Positions 15,348-25,027 are shown, counted from the first letter of the stretch. The stretch: DNA of 46,775 nucleotides from Falsigemmobacter faecalis (GCF_003863335.1 NZ_RRAZ01000029.1:1-46775), one strand, 5' to 3'. Notes: generated by a model not told the origin, from the letters alone. Made by a program: numbers and translations.

Positions 15348-16790
15348 TTAATGCAGCTCCCTCCAAACCCGTCCGTCCCGCGCCATCAGCCGGTCTGACG
15401 CCAGCGGACCGGAAGTCCCTTCGGCATAGGCCAGCGGGCGGCGCCCCTCATGCGCTGCGATCACCGGATCCGCCCAGCTCCAGGCGGCCTCCACTTCATC
15501 GCCGCGCATAAACAGTGTCTGATTTCCGCGGATCACATCCATAATCAGCCGCTCATAGGCGTCGGGCATATCCGCACCCTCCGCCCCCAGCGCTTCGGCA
15601 AAGGACATATCGAGCGGCACCCGCACGAGGCGCATGCCACCCGGGCCCGGCTCTTTGATCATGACCTTAAGGTTCATCCCCTCATCCGGCTGCAGCCGGA
15701 TCACCAAAAGGTTCTCCTGCCAGCCGGAGGCATCATCAAAAATCGTATGCGGCGGCTGTTTGAAGAACACCGCAATCTCTGAGGCCCGTGCCTTCAGCCG
15801 CTTGCCGGTGCGCAGATAAAACGGCGTGCCCTTCCAGCGCCAGTTCGAGATATGCACCTTCAGGGCCATGAAACTCTCGGTCCGGCTGTCGGGGTTTCCC
15901 GCCTCATCGGAATAAGACAAGCCCTCGCCCGCCTCATACTGGCCGCGCACCACATCTTCCGGGCGCACCGGGTCCAGCGCGCGGATCACCTTCAGCTTTT
16001 CATCGCGCACCGCATCAGGATCAAAATGATAGGGCGGCTCCATGGCGATGAGGCACAAAAGCTGCATCATATGGTTCTGGATCATATCGCGCATCGCGCC
16101 CGCGCGGTCGTAATAGGCCCCGCGCCCGGCAACCCCCACCGTTTCGGCCACGGTGATCTGAACATGATCAACGTATTGCGCATTCCAGAGCGGCTCAAAA
16201 AGAATATTGGCAAAGCGCACCGCCATCAGGTTCTGCACGGTTTCTTTGCCAAGGTAGTGATCGATCCGGTAGATCTGCGTCTCGTCAAAGTGCTGCGCAA
16301 GCGTGGCATTCAACTCCCGCGCCGTCTCCAGATCATGGCCGAAGGGCTTTTCCACCACGATGCGGCTGCCCGCATCGGCCACATCATGGGCGCGCAGACG
16401 CTCGGCCAGCGGACCGAAAAGATCGGGTGCGACGGAGAAGTAAAACGCCCGCACCACGCCCTCGCGCATCATCGCGGCCAGATCGGACCAGCCGTGATCG
16501 CCCCGCGCATCGACGGTGACAAACTCCAGCCGCTCCAGAAAGCCCGCGACTTTTTCAGCCTTCAGCTTGTCTTTCGCGACATGCTGGCTCAGCGCCTTTT
16601 CAATCATCGCCTGCCAGTCCGCGCGGGTCATCGGACCCCGTGCTGCGCCAATGATACGGCAGTGCTCTGTGACCTGACCACCCAGATAGCGGCGATAAAG
16701 ACCTGGTAAAATCTTCCGGCAGGCCAGATCGCCCGTGGCCCCAAAGACCACCAGATCGAACGCTTCAACCGGAATCACACGTGAAACCAC
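15348..16790 (-). CDS. zwf: Glucose-6-phosphate 1-dehydrogenase
   Basis: 480 residues, within the normal range. It oxidises glucose 6-phosphate to the lactone with NAD(P)+, giving the first step of the Entner-Doudoroff and oxidative pentose routes. Motifs are the coenzyme loop FGATGDL at 16-22, EKPFG at 147-151 and the substrate-binding DHYLGKE at 177-183. A GTG start at 16790 is used, with GGGGG upstream; a second GTG four codons in is possible. It is first in zwf-pgl-pgi, and the promoter should lie in the 16791-17221 gap. Confidence 0.97.
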   Translation of the reverse strand: MVSRVIPVEAFDLVVFGATGDLACRKILPGLYRRYLGGQVTEHCRIIGAARGPMTRADWQAMIEKALSQHVAKDKLKAEKVAGFLERLEFVTVDARGDHGWSDLAAMMREGVVRAFYFSVAPDLFGPLAERLRAHDVADAGSRIVVEKPFGHDLETARELNATLAQHFDETQIYRIDHYLGKETVQNLMAVRFANILFEPLWNAQYVDHVQITVAETVGVAGRGAYYDRAGAMRDMIQNHMMQLLCLIAMEPPYHFDPDAVRDEKLKVIRALDPVRPEDVVRGQYEAGEGLSYSDEAGNPDSRTESFMALKVHISNWRWKGTPFYLRTGKRLKARASEIAVFFKQPPHTIFDDASGWQENLLVIRLQPDEGMNLKVMIKEPGPGGMRLVRVPLDMSFAEALGAEGADMPDAYERLIMDVIRGNQTLFMRGDEVEAAWSWADPVIAAHEGRRPLAYAEGTSGPLASDRLMARDGRVWRELH

Positions 16791-17221
16791 AATCGCCCCC
16801 TGCCCCTCAGGGGCTTAACCGACAGGCGCCGTCAGACGCCGCAGGGCAGTCTAGCACCGCTCCTGCGACACCGAAAGAAGGCCGCAACCCCGGGGGGCGG
16901 AAAACCCCCTTCGGTTGTCAAGCGGATGGAAACGCGGGGAAACGGGGTGAGATACCCTTTCCCGAAGGCAGCCGGCAACCGCCCCTCAGAGGTCCGAAAG
17001 CCCCGCGCAAAGGCCCGCAACCATTTTCAACCAATTCGACGGCGCGAGGATGATGCGTAAGCATCCAGCCCCGCAAAAGATTAAAAATTAATCATCAGCA
17101 AGATCATGACCCTCTAATTGTCATAAAATCACCCGAAACCTGCAGAAATTGAAACTATCATATTCCCATGCCGGAGATTTCGGGACAAAAGCAATGCAAC
17201 CAATAATGAAATGGTTGACTC
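16791..17221. other. 431-bp divergent intergenic region between zwf and the GntR operon
   Basis: The zwf-proximal part is GC-rich and holds small hairpins (CCCC-TCA-GGGG at 16803-16813; GGGGG-CGGAAAA-CCCCC at 16893-16909). The part from 17070 is AT-rich, with the inverted repeat GATTAA-AAA-TTAATC at 17079-17093 and ATGAC-N9-GTCAT at 17106-17124. These are candidate operator or promoter elements for the downstream GntR operon. No open reading frame here looks genuine. Confidence 0.55.
17079..17124. promoter_or_regulatory. Candidate operator repeats upstream of the GntR operon
   Basis: Two inverted repeats in an AT-rich patch 98-143 bp before the GntR start: GATTAAAAATTAATC (17079-17093) and ATGAC-N9-GTCAT (17106-17124). 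Autoregulation by the downstream FCD-type GntR protein is plausible but unproved, and neither matches a firmly known box. Confidence 0.3.
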
Positions 17222-17977
17222 ATGCCCGGCACCTCCGATCTGTCCCAAACCCAGGGCGCGAACTTCGCGCTCAATGAACTGCGTCAGCTGATCGCCAGTT
17301 CTGCGGCGGGTGGCACCCGGAAGCTGCCGACCGAGCGCGAGCTGACCGCGCAGCTGGGCATCACCCGCCATGCGCTGCGTCAGGCGCTTGAGGTGCTGGA
17401 GACCGAGGGGCTGATCTGGCGCCGTCAGGGGGCGGGGACCTGGATCGGCTCACCGCGCAGCAATCTCGAAAGCCAGATCAATGCCACGCTGCCCGGCACC
17501 ACGGTCGAGGAAGCGATTGAGACCCGCCTGCGCATTGAGCCGCAGCTGGCGCAGCTGGCCGCCCTGCGCGCCACCGGCGATGACGTCGCCCGCATGAAAG
17601 AGCTGAACCGGCGCAGCATCGAGGCCTCTGACCCTGAGGCCTGTGAGCTGTGGGACGGCGCCTTTCACCGCCAGATTGCGCTGGCCGCCCGCAACCGGAT
17701 CCTGCTGTCGCTCTTTGATGTGATGAACCGCATCCGCGAAGAGCCCTTCTGGCAGATGACCCGCGAAAACGCCCGCACCGAGGCTGGCATGACCGAGCAG
17801 GTCAATTTCCACCATCTCGCCCTGATTGAGGCCATCGAGGCCCGCGACAGCCAGCGCGCCGGTCAGGCGATGTGTGACCATCTTCTCGACGTTCAGCACC
17901 GCTGGCTGCGGCGTCTGAGCCGCGAAAGCCTGGGCATTCCTGCTTTGAATGCCGCCCCGCCCGTCCTTCCGTCCTGA
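17222..17977 (+). CDS. FCD-domain GntR-family transcriptional regulator
   Basis: 251 residues. The N-terminal winged helix (about 15-85) has LPTERELTAQLGITRHALRQ and LEVLETEGLIWRRQGAGTWI. The C-terminal FCD ligand-binding bundle (about 95-235) has RLRIEPQLAQLAA, FHRQIALAA and the metal-site histidine in FHHLALIEAI. It is first gene of the ABC-transporter operon, 18 bp before the binding-protein gene, so it most likely senses the imported substrate or a product of it. The ligand is unknown. Confidence 0.88.
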   Translation: MPGTSDLSQTQGANFALNELRQLIASSAAGGTRKLPTERELTAQLGITRHALRQALEVLETEGLIWRRQGAGTWIGSPRSNLESQINATLPGTTVEEAIETRLRIEPQLAQLAALRATGDDVARMKELNRRSIEASDPEACELWDGAFHRQIALAARNRILLSLFDVMNRIREEPFWQMTRENARTEAGMTEQVNFHHLALIEAIEARDSQRAGQAMCDHLLDVQHRWLRRLSRESLGIPALNAAPPVLPS

Positions 17978-17995
17978 GCCCTGAGGAGTCTCACC

Positions 17996-19504
17996 ATGAC
18001 CTGGAAAACCCTTGCCACCACCGCCCTTGCCGGCTGCCTGTTCGCTTTTGCCGGTCAGGCTGCGGACCTGCGCATCGCGCTGCAGGACGATCCTGACATG
18101 CTCGACCCGGCGCAGTCGCGCTCTTTTGTGGGGCGGATCGTCTATGCGTCGCTTTGCGATAAGCTGGTGGATGTGAACGAAAATGTTGAGCTGGTGCCGA
18201 TGTTGGCCACCGACTGGGCCTTTTCGGACGACGGGCTGAAGCTGGTGATGAACCTGCGCGACGGCGTGACATTCCACGACGGCGAAGTGATGAACGCGGA
18301 TGCGGTGGTCTATACCATCAACCGCAACATCAACCTGAAAGAAAGCCGCCGCAAGTCAGAGCTGGCCTCGATTGACTCGGTTGAGGCCACCGGCCCGCTG
18401 CAGGTCACCTTCACGCTGAAAAAGCCCGATGCCTCGCTGGTTGCCCAGCTGTCCGACCGCGCCGGCATGATCGTCTCGCCGAAAGCCGCAGAGGCGGCTG
18501 GCGCGAACTTCGGTGCGAACCCCGTCTGCGCAGGCCCGTTCAAATTCGTTGAGCGCGTGGCGCAGGACCGCATCGTTCTGGAGAAATTCGCCGATTACTG
18601 GAACGCGGATGCGATCCACCTGAACAAGGTGACCTTCCTGCCGATCCCGGATACCACCGTGCGTCTGGCCAACCTGCGTTCGGGCGATGTGCAACTGGTT
18701 GACCGGATTGCCGCCACCGATGCGGGCATCGTGCAGGGCGATGCCTCGCTCGGCTATGCCGAAGCGGTGGGCCTTGGCTCCATGGGCATGTATGTGAACA
18801 TGGGCAATGGCCCGAATGCTGAAAAGCCGATGGGCCAGCACAAAGCGCTGCGTCAGGCCTTTTCGGCGGCGATCGACCGCGAGGCGATCAACCAGGTTGT
18901 CTTCTCGGGCGGCGCGCTGCCGGGCAACCAGCCCTGGCCGCCGACCTCGCCCTGGTACAACCAGGATCTGCCGGTGGAGCCGCGCGACATCGAAAAAGCC
19001 AAAGCCCTTGTGAAAGAGGCAGGCTTTGACCGTGTGGCCGTGACGCTGAAGCATCACAACAACCCGGTTGTCACTCAGACCATGCAGATGATCCAGGCCA
19101 TGGTCGCAGAAGCAGGCTTTGACCTTTCGCTCCTGTCGACCGAATTTGCGACGCTGCTCGATAACCAATCCGCCGGTGATTATGAGCTGACCCGCTCGGA
19201 CTGGTCGGGCCGTCCGGATCCGGATGGCAACGTTCACACCTTCTACCACTCGAAGGGTGGTCTGAACGATCCGAAGTATAACAACCCCGAAGTGGACCGC
19301 CTGCTCGATGAGGCCCGCGCCTCGACCGATCCGGTAGCCCGCAAAGCAAACTATGATGAATTTGCCGCCATCGTCACCGATGAGCTGCCGATCATCACCA
19401 TCGGCCATCAGAAATACCTCTATGGCTTCACCGCAAAACTGGAGGGTTTCACCGCCTATCCGGATGCGATGATCCGCCTGCAGGGCGTGAAACTGAACGA
19501 CTGA
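17996..19504 (+). CDS. Dipeptide/oligopeptide-type ABC transporter periplasmic binding protein
   Basis: 502 residues, SBP_bac_5 family. A signal peptide MTWKTLATTALAGCLFAFAG is followed by a likely cleavage at QAA. The mature start ADLRIALQDDPDMLDPAQSR is the classic beginning of DppA/OppA-like proteins. GVTFHDGEVMNADAVVYT and a PDPDGNVHTFYHS block also fit. It delivers a peptide-like or other small ligand to the two permeases encoded next. A hairpin follows its stop, the usual way to keep binding protein in excess. The ligand cannot be read from sequence. Confidence 0.92.
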   Translation: MTWKTLATTALAGCLFAFAGQAADLRIALQDDPDMLDPAQSRSFVGRIVYASLCDKLVDVNENVELVPMLATDWAFSDDGLKLVMNLRDGVTFHDGEVMNADAVVYTINRNINLKESRRKSELASIDSVEATGPLQVTFTLKKPDASLVAQLSDRAGMIVSPKAAEAAGANFGANPVCAGPFKFVERVAQDRIVLEKFADYWNADAIHLNKVTFLPIPDTTVRLANLRSGDVQLVDRIAATDAGIVQGDASLGYAEAVGLGSMGMYVNMGNGPNAEKPMGQHKALRQAFSAAIDREAINQVVFSGGALPGNQPWPPTSPWYNQDLPVEPRDIEKAKALVKEAGFDRVAVTLKHHNNPVVTQTMQMIQAMVAEAGFDLSLLSTEFATLLDNQSAGDYELTRSDWSGRPDPDGNVHTFYHSKGGLNDPKYNNPEVDRLLDEARASTDPVARKANYDEFAAIVTDELPIITIGHQKYLYGFTAKLEGFTAYPDAMIRLQGVKLND

Positions 19505-19515
19505 TCCTGAAACCC

Positions 19516-19544
19516 GCCGCCTTCGGGTTCTTCCCGAAGGCGGC
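19516..19544 (+). terminator. Intercistronic hairpin after the binding-protein gene
   Basis: GCCGCCTTCGGG-TTCTT-CCCGAAGGCGGC is a perfect 12-bp stem with a 5-nt loop and no following T-run. Its position between binding-protein and permease genes suggests a 3'-end stabiliser or partial terminator that sets higher binding-protein expression. Confidence 0.7.
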
Positions 19545-19561
19545 CCGTGCGGACCCCGGCC

Positions 19562-20509
19562 ATGCATATCTTTCTCGCCAAGCGGCTGTTGGTGGCGATC
19601 CCCACCCTTCTGCTTGTTTCCGTTTTCGTCTTCTTCCTGCAAAAGCTGCTGCCCGGTGATCCGGTGCTGGCCCTGGCAGGCGAAGAACGTGATCCCGCCA
19701 CTCTCGAAGCCATCCGCGAACAGCTGGGCTTCAATGATCCGCTGATCGTGCAATATCTGCGCTGGATCGGAGCGGCGCTGACCGGGGATCTCGGCACCTC
19801 TCTGCGCACCGGACAGCCGGTGCTGGAACTGATCGGGCAAAAGCTGCCCGTGACCCTGCAACTCGCCACTATGGCGCTTGGCATTGCCTTTCTCTTTGGC
19901 GTGCCCGCAGGCATCTATGCCGCCGTGCGCAAGCGCCGCGCGGGCGATTATACCGCGAATTTCATTGCCCTGACGCTGCTTTCGGTGCCGAATTTCTGGC
20001 TGGGGATCATGCTGATCCTGCTGGTTTCGGTGAACCTGAACTGGCTGCCCGCTTCGGGCTATGTCTCGCCGCTTGAGAATTTCGCGCTGTCGATGAAGAC
20101 CATGATCATGCCCGCCCTGGTGCTGGCCACGGGTCTGGCGGCAACGCTGCTGCGTCACACCCGCTCGTCGATGATGGGGGTGCTGAAGTCCGACTATATC
20201 CGCACCGCGCGGGCCAAGGGCCTTGCGGGCCGCAATGTGGTGCTGGGCCATGCCTTCCGCAACGCGGTGCTGCCGATCATCACCCTGACGGCGCTGCTGT
20301 TCGGCGAACTGCTGGCAGGCGCGGTTCTGACCGAGCAGATCTTCACCATTCCGGGTTTCGGCAAGCTGATCGTCGATGCGGTCTTCACCCGCGATTATGC
20401 CGTGGTCCAGGGCGTGGTGCTTTGCACGGCGGCAGGTTTCATCCTGCTCAATATCATCGCTGACGTGCTTTACGTCCTTCTCAACCCGCGTCTGAGGGCC
20501 CAGCTGTGA
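19562..20509 (+). CDS. ABC transporter permease, DppB type
   Basis: 315 residues, about six membrane helices. It opens MHIFLAKRLLVAIPTLLLVS, the typical DppB/OppB/GsiC start, with the LLPGDPV block after helix 1. The EAA-loop region reads DYIRTARAKGLAGRNVV. The ATG at 19562 is preferred to a GTG at 19547 because it gives the family N-terminus. It forms the inner-membrane channel with the next gene, whose GTG start overlaps its stop (GTGA). Confidence 0.93.
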   Translation: MHIFLAKRLLVAIPTLLLVSVFVFFLQKLLPGDPVLALAGEERDPATLEAIREQLGFNDPLIVQYLRWIGAALTGDLGTSLRTGQPVLELIGQKLPVTLQLATMALGIAFLFGVPAGIYAAVRKRRAGDYTANFIALTLLSVPNFWLGIMLILLVSVNLNWLPASGYVSPLENFALSMKTMIMPALVLATGLAATLLRHTRSSMMGVLKSDYIRTARAKGLAGRNVVLGHAFRNAVLPIITLTALLFGELLAGAVLTEQIFTIPGFGKLIVDAVFTRDYAVVQGVVLCTAAGFILLNIIADVLYVLLNPRLRAQL

Positions 20510-21375
20510 GTTCTGCTGTTCAATCCCCCGCGCTGCCGAAAAAGCAGCCCTCCCGCGCCTGGCGCTCGTTGCGGCGCAATCCTTCGGCCATCATCGGCGC
20601 GCTGATCATTCTGCCGATCGCGCTGCTGGCGATCCTGGCACCGCTGCTGCCGATTGCCGATCCGAATGCCACCTCCTGGACCGCCATCCGCCTTGCGCCC
20701 AATGCGCAATATTGGATGGGCACCGATGAGATCGGCCGCGATATCTTCTCGCGGATGATCTGGGGCGCCCGCGCCTCGCTGCTGGCGGGCACGATTTCGG
20801 TGGCCATTGCGCTGGTGACCGGGGTGCCTTTGGGCCTTCTGGCGGGCTATTTCGGCGGCTGGGTCGATATGGTGATCTCGCGCATCACCGAGGCGCTGCT
20901 GGCGATGCCCTTCCTGATCATGGCCATTGCGCTTGCAGCCTTCCTCGGGCCGTCGCTGACCAATGCCATGATCGCCATCGGGCTTTCGGCCATGCCGATC
21001 ATCATCCGTCTGACGCGAGGCCAGGTGCTGGCGGTGAAGGCGGAAGACTATGTCGAGGGCGCCCGCGCCGTGGGTCTTAACCACTTTGAGATCATGTCGC
21101 GCTATATTCTGCCCAATATCGTGCCGCCGATCATTGTGCAGGCCGCGCTGACCATCGCCACCGCGATCATTGCGGAAGCCTCGCTTTCCTTCCTCGGTCT
21201 GGGCCAACAGGCGCCCGCGCCCTCCTGGGGGTCGATGCTGAACACGGCGAAGAACTTCCTGAGCCAGGCCCCGACCTATGCCCTCTTCCCCGGCCTTGCG
21301 ATTTTCCTTGTTGTGGTTGGCTTTAACCTTCTGGGCGACGGTCTGCGCGATGCGCTGGACCCCCGTGAACACTGA
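20506..21375 (+). CDS. ABC transporter permease, DppC type
   Basis: 289 residues, about six membrane helices. The N-terminal block is RAWRSLRRNPSAIIGALI, then HWMGTDEIGRDIFSR-like WMGTDEIGRDIFSRMI, diagnostic of DppC/OppC/GsiD permeases. The coupling loop is EDYVEGARAVGLNHFEIM. The GTG start at 20506 overlaps the previous stop by four bases. It pairs with the DppB-type subunit and the double ATPase in the same operon. Confidence 0.93.
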   Translation: MSSAVQSPALPKKQPSRAWRSLRRNPSAIIGALIILPIALLAILAPLLPIADPNATSWTAIRLAPNAQYWMGTDEIGRDIFSRMIWGARASLLAGTISVAIALVTGVPLGLLAGYFGGWVDMVISRITEALLAMPFLIMAIALAAFLGPSLTNAMIAIGLSAMPIIIRLTRGQVLAVKAEDYVEGARAVGLNHFEIMSRYILPNIVPPIIVQAALTIATAIIAEASLSFLGLGQQAPAPSWGSMLNTAKNFLSQAPTYALFPGLAIFLVVVGFNLLGDGLRDALDPREH

Positions 21376-21390
21376 AGACGGACATTTGAC

Positions 21391-23193
21391 ATGAGCACTT
21401 TTACCACCCGCCCTGAGATCACCGGCACCTTTGGCGTGACCACCTCGACCCATTGGATCGCGACCGCCGTTGGCATGTCGATTCTCGAAAAAGGCGGCAA
21501 TGCCTTTGACGCGACCGTCGCGACCGCACTGACGCTGATCGTGGTTGAGCCGCATCTGAACGGCTTTGGCGGCGATATGCCCGCCATTTTCTACAGCGAA
21601 AAAACCGGCAAGGTTGAGGTGATCTGCGCCCAGGGGCCCGCCCCTGCAGGTGCCACCATCGCGCATTATAAGGCTGAAGGCATTGATCTGATCCCCGGCG
21701 ACGGGCTTCTCTCGACCGTGATCCCCGGCGCTTTCGACGGCTGGATGCTGATGCTGCGCGATTATGGCAGCATGTCGGTGCGGGAGGTCTTTGAGCCTGC
21801 AATCGGCTATGCCCGCGACGGCCATCCGCTGCTGGCGCGCGTCGCCAATACCATCAAAGATCTGGCGGAATTCTTTGAGAAGGAATGGCCGACCTCGCAT
21901 GCGCATTGGCTGCCGGGCGGCAAAGCGCCTGAGGCCGGAAAGCTCTTCAAACAGCCGGAACTCGCCCGCACCTGGACCCGCATTGTTGAGGCCGCCGAGA
22001 AAGTGGACGGCCGTGAAGCGCAGATCGATGCCGCGCGTGACTTCTTCTACCGGGGTGAGATCGCGGCTGAGATGGCGGAATGGCTGAAGACCGCTGAGGT
22101 CATGGATGCCAGCGGCAGCAGGCACAAAGCCGTGCTGACGGCGGAGGATCTGGCGGGCTATAAAGCCACCATCGAGGCCCCGCTGACCTATGACTACGAA
22201 GGCTGGACGATCTGCAAACAGGGTCCCTGGGGCCAGGGCCCGGTCTTCGCCCAGACCCTCGCGCTCCTGAAGCACACCCATATTGCCACTATGGACCCGA
22301 TGGGCGCGGAGTTCGTCCATACCGTCATCGAGGCCATGAAGCTCGCCTATGCCGACCGTGAGGTCTATTACGGCGATCCGGATTTTGCCGAGATCCCGAT
22401 GGAGCATCTGCTGTCGGATGCCTATAACGCCGGGCGCGCAAAGCTGATCTCCGATCAGGCCTCGCTGGAGCTGCGCCCCGGCGTGGTGCCGGGCTTTGAA
22501 GCCCAGGTCGCGCTGGCCATGGAGATCCTTGGCGCGCAGAAGGGCCAGGCGGTCTATGAGCCGACCATGGCGCATCTTGCGACCGCTGAGGATAAAAACA
22601 CCGAAAAACGCGGCGATACCGTGCATATCGATGTCATCGACCGCTGGGGCAATATGGTCTCGACCACGCCTTCGGGCGGCTGGCTGATGTCTTCGCCGAT
22701 CATTCCGGGGCTGGGCTTCTGCCTGAACTCGCGCGCGCAGATGTTCTGGCTGAAAGAGGGTCTGCCGACCTCGCTCGCACCGGGCAAGCGCCCGCGCACC
22801 ACGCTGACCCCCTCGCTCGCGCTGAAAGACGGCAGGCCGACGCTGGCCTTTGGCACGCCCGGCGGCGATCAGCAGGACCAGTGGCAGCTGGGCTTCTTCC
22901 TGCGCTATGTCCACACCGGGCTGAATCTGCAGCAGGTGATTGACGGGCCGCTGTTTCACAGCTCGCATTTCCCGGCCTCGTTCTATCCGCGCACCATGGA
23001 TCCGGGCGTTATGATGATCGAAGACCGCATCGGTGCCGAGGCCATCGCCGATCTGAAAGCCCGCGGCCATAAGGTCACCGTCTCGGGCCCCTGGGACATT
23101 GGTCGTCTGACCGCTGCCCGCCGTGATGAGGACGGCCTTTTGCGCGCCGCCGCCACCCCCCGCCTGATGCAGGCCTATGCCGCAGGCCGCTGA
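21391..23193 (+). CDS. Gamma-glutamyltransferase-family Ntn-hydrolase, divergent and cytosolic
   Basis: 600 residues. The autoprocessing Ntn fold of the GGT family is clear: GGNAFDATVATALTLIVVEP, NGFGGDMPAIFY, then the nucleophile Thr in EKRGDTVHIDVIDRWGNMVS, followed by TPGG. There is no signal peptide, whereas classical GGTs are periplasmic. Residues that bind the gamma-glutamyl group in E. coli GGT (Asn411, Asp433, Ser462-Ser463) appear replaced. The sequence after the nucleophile is TTPSGGW, LNSRAQMFW stands where an Asp is expected, and PRTTLTP stands where Ser-Ser is expected. It is probably an amidase-like member that cleaves an imported amide or peptide. It lies between permease and ATPase genes of one importer. 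Confidence 0.85.
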   Translation: MSTFTTRPEITGTFGVTTSTHWIATAVGMSILEKGGNAFDATVATALTLIVVEPHLNGFGGDMPAIFYSEKTGKVEVICAQGPAPAGATIAHYKAEGIDLIPGDGLLSTVIPGAFDGWMLMLRDYGSMSVREVFEPAIGYARDGHPLLARVANTIKDLAEFFEKEWPTSHAHWLPGGKAPEAGKLFKQPELARTWTRIVEAAEKVDGREAQIDAARDFFYRGEIAAEMAEWLKTAEVMDASGSRHKAVLTAEDLAGYKATIEAPLTYDYEGWTICKQGPWGQGPVFAQTLALLKHTHIATMDPMGAEFVHTVIEAMKLAYADREVYYGDPDFAEIPMEHLLSDAYNAGRAKLISDQASLELRPGVVPGFEAQVALAMEILGAQKGQAVYEPTMAHLATAEDKNTEKRGDTVHIDVIDRWGNMVSTTPSGGWLMSSPIIPGLGFCLNSRAQMFWLKEGLPTSLAPGKRPRTTLTPSLALKDGRPTLAFGTPGGDQQDQWQLGFFLRYVHTGLNLQQVIDGPLFHSSHFPASFYPRTMDPGVMMIEDRIGAEAIADLKARGHKVTVSGPWDIGRLTAARRDEDGLLRAAATPRLMQAYAAGR

Positions 23194-23216
23194 GGCTTTG
23201 CGAGGAGTATGGTATC

Positions 23217-25025
23217 GTGACTGAACCCGTTCTGAGTGTCCGCAACCTCACCACCTCTTTCCGCACGGAAGCGGGCTGGAAATCGGTGGTGCGCAATATG
23301 GGGTTTGACATCCACGCCGGGGAAACCGTGGCTGTGGTGGGGGAATCGGGCTCCGGGAAATCGGTGACCTCGCTTTCGGTGATGCGGCTTCTTGATCCGC
23401 ATGCGAGCCGGATTGAGGGGGAAGTGATCCTCAATGGCCGCAACCTGCTTGGGCTTTCTGAGCGCGGGATGCAGGATGTGCGCGGCAATGAAATCGCCAT
23501 GATCTTCCAGGAGCCGATGACCTCTCTCAACCCCGCCTATACCGTGGGGCGGCAGATCGCCGAGGTGCTGATCCGCCACAAAGAGATGTCGAAAGACGAG
23601 GCCCGCCGCGCCGCCATCGCCATGATGGAGCGCGTGCGGATCCCCAATGCCGACCGCCGCTTTGACCAATATCCGCATGAGTTTTCCGGCGGGATGCGCC
23701 AGCGGGTGATGATCGCCATGGCGCTGGCAGCACGTCCGAAACTGCTGATCGCCGATGAGCCGACCACCGCGCTTGATGTGACGATCCAGGGACAGATCCT
23801 TGATCTGATCAAGGAGTTGCAGCAGGAAGAGGGTATGGCGGTTCTTTTCATCACCCATGATATGGGCGTGGTGGCTGAGATCGCGGACCGCACCGTGGTG
23901 ATGTTCCGCGGCGATCAGGCCGAGACCGGCACCACGGAAAAGATCTTCCGTGACGCCGCGCACCCCTATTCCCGCGCGCTGCTGGCCGCCGTTCCGGCGC
24001 TTGGTGCGATGGAGGGGGCCGATAAACCGCTGCGCTTCCCGCGCGTCGATATGGCAAGCGGGGCGATCTCGCCGCTGCCGCCCCAGGCGCGTCCGGTGGA
24101 TTACGCCGCGGCACCGCTGCTGTCTGTGAAAAACCTGGCGACGCGCTTTGACGTCAAATCGGGGCTTTTGAACCGCACCACGGGGGCCGTTCATGCGGTC
24201 GAGGGGGTCAGCTTTGATCTTTGGGCTGGCGAGACGCTGTCGCTGGTCGGGGAATCGGGCTGCGGGAAATCGACCACCGGCCGCTCAATCATGCGGCTGG
24301 TCGAGCCGCGCGGCGGTGAGATTTCGCTGCAAAGCCGCGATGTGCTGAAGCTCTCAGGCTCTGAGATGCAGGCCATGCGGCGCGATATCCAGATGATCTT
24401 CCAGGACCCTTTCTCCTCGCTGAACCCGCGGATGACAGTGGGCCAGGCGGTGGCCGAGCCGCTGATCAAACACGGCATCGCCAAGGGTCAGGCGGCGCGG
24501 GCACGGGCGGCGGAGCTTCTCGACCAGGTCGGGCTGAATTCGGCCATGATGGACCGTTACCCGCATGAGTTTTCCGGCGGGCAGCGCCAGCGGGTGGCGA
24601 TTGCGCGGGTGCTGGGGCTGGAGCCGAAGGTCATTGTGGCGGATGAGTCCGTCTCGGCGCTGGATGTTTCGATCAAGGCGCAGGTCTGTAACCTGTTGAT
24701 GGATCTGCAGGAACGTCTGGGGATCGCGTTTTTGTTCATCAGCCATGATATGGCGGTGGTCGAGCGCATCAGCCACCGGGTGGCGGTGATGTATCTCGGC
24801 GAAATCGTTGAGATCGGCCCGCGCGCGCAGGTCTTTGGCAATCCGCAGCATGACTATACCAAAAAGCTGATTGCTGCCGTGCCGGTGCCGGACCCGGACC
24901 GCCGCGCTTTGCGCCGCAACACGCCGGTGGATGAGCTGAAATCGCCGGTGCGGCCTTTGGGCTTTGTGCCGCCGGTGCGCAGCTACCGCGAAGCGGGACC
25001 GGGGCATTTCGTGATGAGTGCCTGA
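23217..25025 (+). CDS. Dipeptide-type ABC transporter, fused double ATPase (DppD-DppF-like)
   Basis: 602 residues with two ABC ATPase domains in one chain, as in GsiA. Domain 1 (about 5-260) has Walker A GESGSGKS at 42-49, signature FSGGMRQRV and Walker B LLIADEPTTALD. Domain 2 (about 300-560) has GESGCGKST, FSGGQRQRV and VIVADESVSALDVS. A DEP-to-DES change is in the second Walker B region and is common in this subfamily. The GTG start at 23217 is preceded by GAGGAG. It powers the importer encoded upstream and is the last gene of the operon, followed by a terminator. Confidence 0.94.
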   Translation: MTEPVLSVRNLTTSFRTEAGWKSVVRNMGFDIHAGETVAVVGESGSGKSVTSLSVMRLLDPHASRIEGEVILNGRNLLGLSERGMQDVRGNEIAMIFQEPMTSLNPAYTVGRQIAEVLIRHKEMSKDEARRAAIAMMERVRIPNADRRFDQYPHEFSGGMRQRVMIAMALAARPKLLIADEPTTALDVTIQGQILDLIKELQQEEGMAVLFITHDMGVVAEIADRTVVMFRGDQAETGTTEKIFRDAAHPYSRALLAAVPALGAMEGADKPLRFPRVDMASGAISPLPPQARPVDYAAAPLLSVKNLATRFDVKSGLLNRTTGAVHAVEGVSFDLWAGETLSLVGESGCGKSTTGRSIMRLVEPRGGEISLQSRDVLKLSGSEMQAMRRDIQMIFQDPFSSLNPRMTVGQAVAEPLIKHGIAKGQAARARAAELLDQVGLNSAMMDRYPHEFSGGQRQRVAIARVLGLEPKVIVADESVSALDVSIKAQVCNLLMDLQERLGIAFLFISHDMAVVERISHRVAVMYLGEIVEIGPRAQVFGNPQHDYTKKLIAAVPVPDPDRRALRRNTPVDELKSPVRPLGFVPPVRSYREAGPGHFVMSA

Positions 25026-25027
25026 TT

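Noticed and set aside
20470-23070. 866-codon minus-strand open frame opposite the permease and GGT genes
   Set aside because: Same shadow effect. It crosses two clear genes and has low-complexity composition without domains.
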